The notes under the pieces were generated by a model. The model did no database searches. It was not told where the DNA came from and was given only the letters and a program-made list of their open reading frames with translations. This document shows, piece by piece, positions 1-6,122 of a stretch of 6,122 nucleotides of DNA (within the stretch, counting starts at the first letter, position 1; every line of letters starts with the position of its first letter). A program made the translations under genes and the position numbers. The stretch comes from Bacteroidota bacterium (GTDB taxonomy: Bacteria > Bacteroidota > Bacteroidia > Bacteroidales > Lentimicrobiaceae), in NCBI GenBank assembly GCA_023428585.1, contig JAEYXG010000081.1:1-6122 (forward strand), written 5' to 3'.

Positions 1-172
1 AGACAAGCGTATCAGTTCCATTCTCTCTAGCCAGAGTTAAATCGGGGATAGTGTTCAGAGTCGGAGCAATGGGATCTTTCAACATTACCGTATTGGTTCC
101 ATCTTTCTCACAACTGGTTATCAAACCAATCAACCCTATAAGTGCTATATATAAGATAAATTTTCTTTTCAT
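1..172 (-). CDS. susE: SusE-like outer-membrane lipoprotein, N-terminal fragment (runs off left edge)
   Basis: This is a partial gene; 57 codons are visible before the window ends. Residues 1-20 form a lipoprotein signal peptide: MKRK, then a hydrophobic stretch rich in I, L and G, ending in I-T-S before Cys21, the expected lipidation site. Cys21 is followed by charged E-K-D, resembling the acidic/lysine export signals known from Bacteroidota surface lipoproteins. Residues 26-35 (VMLKDPIAPT), followed by L-N-T-I-P, match the way SusE-family N-terminal domains begin. Known SusE proteins bind starch or maltooligosaccharides at the cell surface beside SusCD. The gene begins 19 bases after the susD stop, so it should share its transcript. 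The start is the ATG at 172, chosen because it gives a complete signal peptide; the bases before it are A-rich with no Shine-Dalgarno. The SusE call rests on a short N-terminus plus context, so another PUL surface glycan-binding lipoprotein remains possible. Confidence 0.75.
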   Translation of the reverse strand, partial: MKRKFILYIALIGLIGLITSCEKDGTNTVMLKDPIAPTLNTIPDLTLARENGTDTLV

Positions 173-191
173 TGTTTAGATATTTTAAAGG

Positions 192-1826
192 TTAATACCC
201 AGGATTCTGTTGAATATTCGGATTAGCAGCTACTTCATCTCCCGGAATCGGGAAGAGGTTCATGTGGTTGCTTGTTGGGGCACCACCATAAACTCCACCT
301 TTCCATGTCCAACGGTAAGTCCCATCAGTAAATTGACCGAAACGGATCAAGTCTGTACGGCGCTGAGCTTCAAAATAGAATTCCTTACCACGTTCATTGA
401 GCAAGAATTGATCATTTAATTGAGAAGCTACAATGTCACCTGAGTTATTTCCATAAGCACGTCTGCGAATTGTATTGATGTCGTTGACTGCACCTGCAAT
501 ATCACCAATGTTGTATAATGCTTCGGCTCTCATCAATAATGCATCAGCATAACGGAATATTGGGAAGTCAGTACTTGCATAGGTATCACTGTAGTTATCG
601 GCTTGGGAGCCATCAGCTTTACGGGCAGTAAATTTGTATACCCCTATCCCATAATCTCCACTTGAAGAGGCACTTGGGATATTAGGGCTCTTTTTAACCC
701 TCATATAAACCCTCTTGTCTTTACACTGGGTGAAGAAAGGATCAACATCATAAGGTACAGGGACGTTTCCATAGGTAGCAATGGTATCAACCATCACATT
801 CATGAATTCTTTTCTGGCTCTGTTACCGTTCCAGTTGGTATTGTTGGTAAGTCCATGGAGGTCTTCAGCCCTCAGATAAATAGGGTCACTGCTTGACTCG
901 ATGATGAAGGTTGTTCCAACAAATCCCTGTGAAAATATACCATCCTGTGCAAATGCGAAGATCATTTCCGGATTGTGCTCAGAATCATTGTCAGCACTGA
1001 AGTTCTGCCTGTAATTTGTAGCCAGTGAATAAGCACCACTGCTTATAACCTTATTGGTATAGATTACGCAGCTATCCCATTTAGCAGTACCGGTAAACAC
1101 TTCTGCATTAAGATACATCCGACTGAGTAACATCCAAACTGCAGCCTGATTTGCCTGTGCGGATGAAGATCCCGGCTCATCCAATTGATCTTCAATACTT
1201 AATAATTCAGAAACAATATAATTGAAGAGTTTTGGCCTGGCCACATCTACATCCTCATCCAATTGCCTTGGGAAGAATTTACCTACTCCATCAGCTTCAG
1301 TTGTAAAAGGAGGATTGCCAAACAAATCCATGTGGTAATAGTATGCTAATGCCCTCAAAAAACGGGCTTCTGCATTATACCTGGCAATCTTCGGATCCGG
1401 GTTGCCTTTTGTAACATTGATGAATTCATTGGCATATGTAACTGTTAATCCCAAACGCTGGTATAAAGCAGTGAGGAACTGATTGGTTGGACTCCAAGTT
1501 TGAGTGTTCAAATCAGCAATACCGGCATCACCCCATCCACAGATAGCCTCATCTGTAGTAATTTCCTGCAGATTCCAAAGTGCCCTGGCTGTTGTGAAGA
1601 AGTTAGGGTCGGGAGCGCTGATATCTTCACGGCCATCACCCTGCCCGGATAGAATATAACTGGCGTAGATTTTAGCTAATGCCCTCTTTAGGTACTCAGG
1701 ATTGTCAGTCAGGTTTTCCGACTGGATTGTGCTGGGATCACTTGGCGTTATTTCCAGATCCTTCACACATGATACTATCACTATGGAGGATAGTAAAATG
1801 CTTAAGAGAAATTTATATTTTTTCAT
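192..1826 (-). CDS. susD: SusD-family surface glycan-binding lipoprotein, starch-type
   Basis: A complete 544-residue protein, the usual SusD length. It caps the SusC transporter at the cell surface and binds the incoming glycan. A lipoprotein signal ends at Cys20 (I-V-S-C), followed by V-K-D-L-E. The helical TPR-like scaffold shows family landmarks: ARYNAEARFLRALAYYY at about 148-164, LFGNPPF at 168-174, an FPIFRYADALLMRAEALYNI block in the C-terminal third, ERGKEFYFEAQRRTDLIRFG, and the end LFPIPGDEVAANPNIQQNPGY minus its last residues. Compared from memory with B. thetaiotaomicron SusD, similarity extends to the starch-binding face: R81 and W98 are at the same numbers, W332 matches W320 and F307 matches Y296. 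W96 is Cys here and N101 is Ala. This points to an alpha-glucan ligand, but with an altered site. It lies 21 bases after susC and 19 before the susE-like gene. SusD identity is certain; the starch specificity is inferred. Confidence 0.95.
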   Translation of the reverse strand: MKKYKFLLSILLSSIVIVSCVKDLEITPSDPSTIQSENLTDNPEYLKRALAKIYASYILSGQGDGREDISAPDPNFFTTARALWNLQEITTDEAICGWGDAGIADLNTQTWSPTNQFLTALYQRLGLTVTYANEFINVTKGNPDPKIARYNAEARFLRALAYYYHMDLFGNPPFTTEADGVGKFFPRQLDEDVDVARPKLFNYIVSELLSIEDQLDEPGSSSAQANQAAVWMLLSRMYLNAEVFTGTAKWDSCVIYTNKVISSGAYSLATNYRQNFSADNDSEHNPEMIFAFAQDGIFSQGFVGTTFIIESSSDPIYLRAEDLHGLTNNTNWNGNRARKEFMNVMVDTIATYGNVPVPYDVDPFFTQCKDKRVYMRVKKSPNIPSASSSGDYGIGVYKFTARKADGSQADNYSDTYASTDFPIFRYADALLMRAEALYNIGDIAGAVNDINTIRRRAYGNNSGDIVASQLNDQFLLNERGKEFYFEAQRRTDLIRFGQFTDGTYRWTWKGGVYGGAPTSNHMNLFPIPGDEVAANPNIQQNPGY

Positions 1827-1847
1827 GTTATCTTTTAGTTTTAAGTA

Positions 1848-4835
1848 TTAATAGCTTAAACTTACACCAACCATAAAGGTACGGGGCCTTGGATAGAAGT
1901 TGTTATCTATGCCGTTGGGTACTTCAGGATCTATACCGGAGTACTTGGTGACAGTGAGAACATTTTGAACAGTAAAGCTAACTCGTGCATTAAGCTTGTT
2001 GGCAATGTTATTGAATCTATAGCCAACGCTCATGTTGTCAAGCTTAAAGAATGATGCATTTTCTACAAAATAATCACTTGTAAATTGTCGTTTTACAAAT
2101 CTGGTATCATTCAGTAATCTGGCCTGATTCTTCCAGTAACCAATCTGATACATCTGATCGTACGAGGCACTGGCGCCAATCTGGCTATATACATAGTTCC
2201 CTATACTGGCTCGTGAAGAGGCCGATATATCAAAATTCTTGTAATTAAACCTGGCTGATAATCCAAACAGGTAATCGGGAGCCGGATCATGATAAATATA
2301 TTTATCTGCATTGTCACCATTTACAACGCCACCTTCACCTGAAAGATCCACATACAAACCTTCTATCGGATTGCCATTCTCATCGTAAACCTGTTTGTTA
2401 ACAAAGAATGAGTATGCAGGATAACCAACCCTGGTAACCTGTTTCTGACCGGTCATACCATCACCGTAAAGAATACCAATGAATTCAGGATCATCTGAGG
2501 CCAATAGCTTGGTAATCTTATTCTGGTTGTAGGTCATGTTGAACCCAATATTCAAGGATTTATCCTTGGCAAGTATGGGTATGAGGTTCAATGCAAGTTC
2601 AACCCCTTTATTCTCCAATGATCCAACATTTGTAAGAAGTGTATTTGAGAAGTTACTGCCTGTAGGACTGGTTACAGAATTCAAAAGATCGTCAGTAACG
2701 CGTTTGTATAAATCAACAGATCCGGAAATGCGATCTTTCAAGAATCCAAAATCAAGTCCAATATTCTGGGTAGTGGTTTCTTCCCATTTTATATTGGGAT
2801 CATAAGCTTCCGGACGAAGTGTTGAGATATAGTCACCATCAATTAAATAGTAATTGCCCTGTGATGAACTGATATATCTGGCCATATATGGGAAATAGCT
2901 TGAGGGAATATCCTGTTGACCGGTTACTCCCCATCCTAAACGTAATTTGAGATCTGAAAGGAAGTCAACATCTTTAAGGAAACTCTCTTCCTTGATTTTC
3001 CATGCAAATGCTACAGCAGGGAATAAGCCCCAGCGATTCTCCTCTGAGAAACGGGAAGAACCATCATCACGAATAGTAAATGTGAATAAATACCTATCTA
3101 GAAGAGTATAGTTCAAACGGCCGAAGAATGAAACAAGCTGGAGTTCAGAAGAACTACGCAGGAAAGATGTTCTTGCATATGGATGATATGGCTCATTGGT
3201 TTCAGGATTGATGTTATTATCAACAAATCCACGCTGATAATTAAAATTTTTCAGTTCAAAATGTTGCCATGAGTAACCTCCGGTAATATCTATTCTGCTG
3301 TATATATCACTCAAATCCTTGGTATAATTGAGATAAAAGTCAAGCAGGTTATTCTTGTTGGTACCAAGGAAATTTGTTCGTTGTCCCCAAAGGTTATTCG
3401 TTATAGTCGATGGTGATGTTGTAGGACGATCGTTATGCCCTTCACTATCAGTATAATCAGTTGCCAGATTTAAATTGGCCCGTAATTCCGGTAGGAATGG
3501 CAAGGTATAATCCAACTGTACATTTCCAATAAATCTGTTTACTTCTGCCCTATTATCTACTTCCATGAGTTGCTCAACAGGATTTGGTGTTCCCAGGTTA
3601 GCGTCCAATGTGTACCATTGGAAATAATTATTGGTTGAAGCATTATCAATGTATACAGGGTGCGATGGATCCATGGCCCAGGCACTTCCAACCGCTCCGG
3701 CATCACCAAAATTATTTTTGGTGTTCATTGCTTTTGCATTTACATTAACCTTCAAACTGTTTTTAAAGAATGTTGGATTCAGACTTACTGCACCGGTTAC
3801 TCTTTCCATGTCAGTATTTTTCAGAATACCCTCCTGATTGGTATAACCAATAGAAGCCCTGTATGGTAAGCTCTTAATCGAACCGCTAACACCAACATTA
3901 TGATCATGTGTAATTGCTGTACGGAAAATTTCATTCATCCAGTCGGTATTTTCATTACCGAGCTTTGAATAGGTATCAGGTTCGTAAATAACCGGATTAT
4001 CGAGTGCTATTTGCCTGATCTCATCTCCTGAATATACATCCAGGAATTCAGTTGCAGCAGAAACTGACGCACTACCGTCATAGGTTATTTTCATTGGAGC
4101 GCCTGCCACACCTTTCTTGGTGGTAATGATAATGACACCATTTGAAGCGCGTGATCCATAAATGGCAGTTGCTGATGCATCTTTCAGTACCGTGAATGAC
4201 TCAATGTCATTTGGATTTACAAACGACAAGAAGTTGGAACTACCTGAAATATTGTTATTATCAATGGGAACTCCATCAATAATGATCAATGGGTCATTTG
4301 ATGCATTCAATGATGAACCGCCACGAATACGGATGGTTGCTCCGGCGCCCGGCGCACCACCTGCATTATTGATAACAACACCGGCGCTCTTGCCAACTAG
4401 CAAGTCCTGCGGCGAAGTAATGGCACCCTGGTTAAAGTCATTTGAACTAACCGTGGCAATCGAACCGGTTGCATCAGCTCTTTTCACAGTTCCATATCCA
4501 ATCACTACCGCTTCTTCAAGCATGGTAATTGAAGATTCCATGACAATATTGATTACAGCCTGATCACCAACTACAATCTCCTGCGTTGTATATCCAATAA
4601 ATGAAACAACAAGAGTTGAGCCTCTATCAACACTAAGTGAATAATTACCGTCGATATCGGTAGTGGTACCTGTAGTCGCGTTTTTAACAGCGATGGTAAC
4701 CCCAGGCAAGGTCTTACCATCATTAGCATCTATTACTCTTCCTGATACTCTGACTGTCTGGGCAAAGCCCTGATATGTAAATGTCAGACAAAGAAAAAGA
4801 AACAGAACTTTCAGCAATGTAGAATGCTTCTTCAT
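1848..4835 (-). CDS. susC: SusC-family TonB-dependent outer-membrane glycan transporter
   Basis: A complete 995-residue protein, normal for SusC. It imports oligosaccharides across the outer membrane using TonB energy, forming a lidded channel with SusD. A signal peptide covers residues 1-25, with likely cleavage at GFA|Q. Residues about 28-100 are a carboxypeptidase-regulatory-like beta domain (VSGRVIDANDGKTLPGVTIAV, GTTTDIDGNYSL, VSFIGY). The conserved AVVIGYGTVKRADATGS segment follows at 109-125. The plug domain is about 125-243, with RIRGGSSLNASNDPLIIIDG at 169-188 and VLKDASATAIYGSRASNG at 216-233, both SusC signatures. The rest is the beta-barrel, ending in the alternating GVSLSY with a terminal aromatic residue, as outer-membrane barrels do. 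There is no STN domain before the regulatory-like domain, so direct FecI/FecR-type signalling is unlikely. It is the first gene of the minus-strand operon and has an intact frame. Its substrate is inferred from SusD and SusE as an alpha-glucan. Confidence 0.97.
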   Translation of the reverse strand: MKKHSTLLKVLFLFLCLTFTYQGFAQTVRVSGRVIDANDGKTLPGVTIAVKNATTGTTTDIDGNYSLSVDRGSTLVVSFIGYTTQEIVVGDQAVINIVMESSITMLEEAVVIGYGTVKRADATGSIATVSSNDFNQGAITSPQDLLVGKSAGVVINNAGGAPGAGATIRIRGGSSLNASNDPLIIIDGVPIDNNNISGSSNFLSFVNPNDIESFTVLKDASATAIYGSRASNGVIIITTKKGVAGAPMKITYDGSASVSAATEFLDVYSGDEIRQIALDNPVIYEPDTYSKLGNENTDWMNEIFRTAITHDHNVGVSGSIKSLPYRASIGYTNQEGILKNTDMERVTGAVSLNPTFFKNSLKVNVNAKAMNTKNNFGDAGAVGSAWAMDPSHPVYIDNASTNNYFQWYTLDANLGTPNPVEQLMEVDNRAEVNRFIGNVQLDYTLPFLPELRANLNLATDYTDSEGHNDRPTTSPSTITNNLWGQRTNFLGTNKNNLLDFYLNYTKDLSDIYSRIDITGGYSWQHFELKNFNYQRGFVDNNINPETNEPYHPYARTSFLRSSSELQLVSFFGRLNYTLLDRYLFTFTIRDDGSSRFSEENRWGLFPAVAFAWKIKEESFLKDVDFLSDLKLRLGWGVTGQQDIPSSYFPYMARYISSSQGNYYLIDGDYISTLRPEAYDPNIKWEETTTQNIGLDFGFLKDRISGSVDLYKRVTDDLLNSVTSPTGSNFSNTLLTNVGSLENKGVELALNLIPILAKDKSLNIGFNMTYNQNKITKLLASDDPEFIGILYGDGMTGQKQVTRVGYPAYSFFVNKQVYDENGNPIEGLYVDLSGEGGVVNGDNADKYIYHDPAPDYLFGLSARFNYKNFDISASSRASIGNYVYSQIGASASYDQMYQIGYWKNQARLLNDTRFVKRQFTSDYFVENASFFKLDNMSVGYRFNNIANKLNARVSFTVQNVLTVTKYSGIDPEVPNGIDNNFYPRPRTFMVGVSLSY

Positions 4836-4899
4836 AATTCTGGTTTTGATTGGTGGTTAATTATTGATTATATGTGTGTTTAAAGTAAATCCTGTTAAT

Positions 4900-4924
4900 A
4901 CCTGCTTTCGTGATTTTAGCAGGT
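4900..4924 (-). repeat. Inverted repeat, possible hairpin in the susC leader
   Basis: ACCTGCT and AGCAGGT form a perfect 7-base inverted repeat separated by 11 bases. If susC is transcribed from the promoter candidate upstream, this would fold as a stem-loop about 65 bases before the start codon. No U-run follows it on the minus strand, so it is not a typical intrinsic terminator. It could affect mRNA stability or translation, serve as a protein site, or be chance. It is more GC-rich than its surroundings, which makes it stand out. Confidence 0.4.
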
Positions 4925-5050
4925 CATTTGCTAGTTGCTGTAAAAAGTGAAATCAACTTCTATTTTTCTCTCTAATTCGTTCTTAATCCAGATGCAACTG
5001 ATTATGTGTCAAATTTTTCCCATTAAATATATAAATAAACTGCCGAAATA

Positions 5051-5082
5051 CAAATGTTTTAGCCAAAATAAACATCAAACAA
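5051..5082 (-). promoter_or_regulatory. Candidate susC promoter (Bacteroidota -33/-7 type)
   Basis: Read on the minus strand, TTG (5082-5080) is followed after 21 bases by AACATTTG (5058-5051). The Bacteroidota consensus is TTTG/TTG, about 19-21 bases, then TAnnTTTG, so the -7 element misses one of six defined bases. A TTTG also sits at 5079-5076 with a 17-base gap. It would give a 5' leader of about 200 bases. The match is modest in a region this AT-rich. Support comes from the adjacent half-operator at 5100-5106. Confidence 0.3.
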
Positions 5083-5086
5083 CCTT

Positions 5087-5106
5087 TTTTTTCGAATAAT
5101 GCAATC
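5087..5106. promoter_or_regulatory. Half-operator module: T6CGAA plus TGCAATC
   Basis: TTTTTTCGAA (5087-5096) is followed after two bases by ATGCAATC (5099-5106). Both blocks recur exactly, in the same order and orientation, at 5260-5269 and 5278-5285, where the second block is the left arm of the perfect palindrome. Here the right arm is missing (CTATGGT instead of GATTGCA). It lies just upstream of the candidate susC -33 element, a reasonable place for an auxiliary regulator site. A role as an operator is inferred. Confidence 0.35.
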
Positions 5107-5259
5107 CTATGGTCATTTGATTTTTATTAAAGTATACCCATTTATAACCGCCCGATTTCCGGTTTATTCACCTGTAATATTAACCGTAGGTTCTATTTGT
5201 TGCTACAATGTTAAGAAATTATTAATTATTAACCATCAGTTTTCCTTGATATTACACCA

Positions 5260-5273
5260 TTTTTTCGAAAAAA
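5260..5273. repeat. T6-CG-A6 palindrome beside the operator
   Basis: TTTTTTCGAAAAAA is a perfect 14-base palindrome centred on CG, with the A-run one base longer on the right. Its centre is 19 bases from the centre of the operator at 5279-5292. It could be a second, lower-affinity regulator site, since LacI-type operators are palindromes with a central CG. It could equally be an intrinsically bent A/T tract. Homopolymer palindromes arise easily in AT-rich DNA. Confidence 0.4.
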
Positions 5274-5278
5274 ATTTA

Positions 5279-5292
5279 TGCAATCGATTGCA
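5279..5292. promoter_or_regulatory. LacI-family operator candidate, perfect 14-base palindrome
   Basis: TGCAATCGATTGCA is perfectly self-complementary over 14 bases with a central CG. This is the form of LacI/GalR-family operators: it fits the cre pattern TGNAANCGNNNNCA at every fixed base and resembles PurR and GalR sites. LacI-type dimers insert a hinge-helix leucine at the central CG step. It lies 153 bases before the lacI-type start codon and 443 before susC. The obvious ligand is the regulator encoded next to it, which would allow both autoregulation and control of the susCDE operon. Binding is inferred, not shown. Confidence 0.7.
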
Positions 5293-5354
5293 ATATCAAT
5301 TCAAACTAAAAAAAACTAATTTCAATTCGATTCTTCGTCAGGATTACTGTCCGA

Positions 5355-5386
5355 TTTGAACATTCCATTGCTTAAAATTACTTGCG
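5355..5386 (+). promoter_or_regulatory. Weak candidate promoter for the lacI-type gene
   Basis: TTTG (5355-5358) is followed after 20 bases by TACTTGCG (5379-5386), which keeps four of the six defined positions of TAnnTTTG. Spacing suits the Bacteroidota consensus, and transcription would begin about 50 bases before the ATG. The palindromic operator would then lie roughly 60-75 bases upstream of the -33 element. The match is poor enough that other positions in this AT-rich stretch cannot be excluded. Confidence 0.2.
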
Positions 5387-5445
5387 TGTATTTACTTAAA
5401 TACTATCTTAGCTTGTTAAAGCACCAACAGGTGTAACTTGTCATT

Positions 5446-6122
5446 ATGAAATCAACCCTTATCTCAATAAACGATATTGCCAGGGCTCTCGGAATATCAC
5501 CATCTACCGTTTCGCGGGCTCTAAAAGACAACCCTGACATAAGTACTGAAACAAAGCGTATTGTCAAGGAATATGCCGAGAAGGTGAATTATCGTCCCAA
5601 TGCACTGGCTCTTAGCTTAAAAACACATAGATCAAATACACTTGGGTTAATCATCCCTGAAATAGTACATCATTTCTTTTCATCGGTTATCAGCGGCATT
5701 GAGGAGTTAGCCTATGCCAAAGGCTACAGGTTGATTATATGCCAATCAAATGAGGACTATAAACGGGAAGTCATCAACACTCAGGTATTGCTTGACAATA
5801 GAGTTGACGGGATACTTATCTCAATGAGCAAAACCACATTTGACTACAGGCATTTCAGAGATCTTATTGATTGTGGGATTCCTCTGGTATTTCTTGACAG
5901 GGTATGTGAAGAGGTTGAAACTGACCGCGTGGTTACGGCCGACTTTGAGGGCGCAGCCATGGCAACAACACACCTGCTGGAGCGTGGGTGTCGTAAAATA
6001 CTGCACCTGGCGTCACCTCAGCATCTGTTGATTGGCAAGCTAAGGCTTGAAGGATACCTGAGTGCTCTATTAAAATATGGAATTGAAAAAGATCCCGGTT
6101 TAATTCTTCAGTGCAATACCAG
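5446..6122 (+). CDS. LacI/GalR-family transcriptional regulator, partial (runs off right edge)
   Basis: The frame is open from the ATG at 5446 to the window edge, giving 225 codons of a usual ~340. Residues 6-26 are the DNA-binding helix-turn-helix (ISINDIARALGISPSTVSRAL), with SPSTVSR as the start of the recognition helix. YRPNALALSL at 49-58 is the hinge helix that contacts the minor groove at the operator centre. From residue 65 begins the sugar-binding-protein-like effector domain: TLGLIIPEIVHHFFSSVISG, NRVDGILIS (118-126), IPLVFLDR (145-152), and the TADFEGAAMATTHLLERG core (164-181). The KLRLEGYLSAL segment (198-208) contains R200, aligning with the conserved effector-contact arginine. 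The protein should bind DNA as a dimer and respond to a sugar or sugar phosphate. Being divergent from susCDE with a fitting operator between them, it probably controls that operon. The effector is unknown; an alpha-glucan breakdown product is the natural guess. No frameshift is seen. Confidence 0.93.
   Translation, partial: MKSTLISINDIARALGISPSTVSRALKDNPDISTETKRIVKEYAEKVNYRPNALALSLKTHRSNTLGLIIPEIVHHFFSSVISGIEELAYAKGYRLIICQSNEDYKREVINTQVLLDNRVDGILISMSKTTFDYRHFRDLIDCGIPLVFLDRVCEEVETDRVVTADFEGAAMATTHLLERGCRKILHLASPQHLLIGKLRLEGYLSALLKYGIEKDPGLILQCNT

Larger units (their letters stand above)
4836..5445. other. Divergent control region between susC and the lacI-type gene
   Basis: A 610-base AT-rich stretch separates the two divergent start codons. 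I find no convincing gene in it: the one longer plus-strand open frame (5099-5359) has a low-complexity, AT-driven composition and no recognisable motif. It holds the palindromic operator candidate, a repeated T6CGAA plus ATGCAATC module, a hairpin in the presumed susC leader and weak promoter-like matches on both strands. These are listed separately. No tRNA or riboswitch-like structure was recognised by eye. The length is generous for a simple divergent promoter, leaving room for more than one regulator site or a long 5' leader on the susC transcript. Confidence 0.8.

Noticed and set aside
173..191. Possible terminator or promoter between susD and the susE-like gene, and likewise at 1827-1847
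   Set aside because: Both gaps are about 20 bases, A/T-rich and without inverted repeats; they look like ordinary intra-operon spacers.
4162..4563. Plus-strand open frame of 133 codons opposite susC
   Set aside because: It lies wholly antisense to the conserved SusC plug region, whose frame is unmistakable; it is a shadow of that codon pattern.
5146..5164. AACCG/CGGTT inverted repeat with a 9-base spacer
   Set aside because: Only five base pairs and no extension on either side; not distinguishable from chance.
4855..5234. GGTTAATTATT (4855-4865) and AATTATTAACC (5224-5234) as a long-range inverted repeat
   Set aside because: There is one mismatch and almost only A and T; such pairs are expected by chance in this composition.
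5099..5359. Plus-strand open frame of 86 codons in the intergenic region
   Set aside because: Its composition follows the AT-rich DNA, it has no family motif, and it overlaps the operator and repeat elements; it is most likely a chance open frame.
5422..5433. CACC-AACA-GGTG mini-hairpin just before the lacI-type start, including an AGGTG that could be a Shine-Dalgarno
   Set aside because: A 4-base stem is too weak to call, and AGGTG is 12 bases from the ATG, too far for a good ribosome binding site; this phylum generally does not rely on one.
5821..6031. Short open frames on both strands overlapping the regulator gene
   Set aside because: The LacI-type reading frame is continuous and motif-rich through this stretch, so these are shadows.

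Overview
This window reads as part of a polysaccharide utilisation locus (PUL) from a member of the Bacteroidota. The evidence is an intact SusC/SusD pair, a SusE-like lipoprotein start directly behind it, start codons preceded by A-rich sequence rather than a Shine-Dalgarno, and moderate-to-low GC. I cannot place it reliably below phylum; Bacteroidales- or Flavobacteriia-type organisms would both fit.

Layout. On the minus strand, reading from right to left, come susC (4835 to 1848), susD (1826 to 192) and the first 57 codons of a susE-like gene (172 to the window edge). The gaps are only 21 and 19 bases and hold no terminator, so the three genes very likely form one operon that continues off the left edge. 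On the plus strand, a LacI/GalR-family regulator starts at 5446 and runs off the right edge after 225 codons. Between the divergent regulator and operon lies a 610-base, AT-rich region with no convincing gene.

How it works together. SusC is a TonB-dependent outer-membrane transporter and SusD its surface glycan-binding lid. SusE would be an accessory surface glycan-binding lipoprotein. The SusD sequence is unusually close to the starch-type SusD of Bacteroides thetaiotaomicron (as I remember that sequence), so the likely substrate is an alpha-glucan or maltooligosaccharide. SusC has no N-terminal STN domain, so it does not look like a sigma/anti-sigma signalling transporter. Control more likely comes from the divergent LacI-type protein.

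The most informative regulatory signal is a perfect 14-base palindrome, TGCAATCGATTGCA, at 5279-5292. It has the central CG expected of a LacI-family operator. A second, half-site version (TGCAATC, 5100-5106) lies next to the best susC promoter candidate, and the same T6CGAA block precedes both copies. The genes themselves are a known type of system; I see no sign of an undescribed one. What is worth a second look is the arrangement of the control region.
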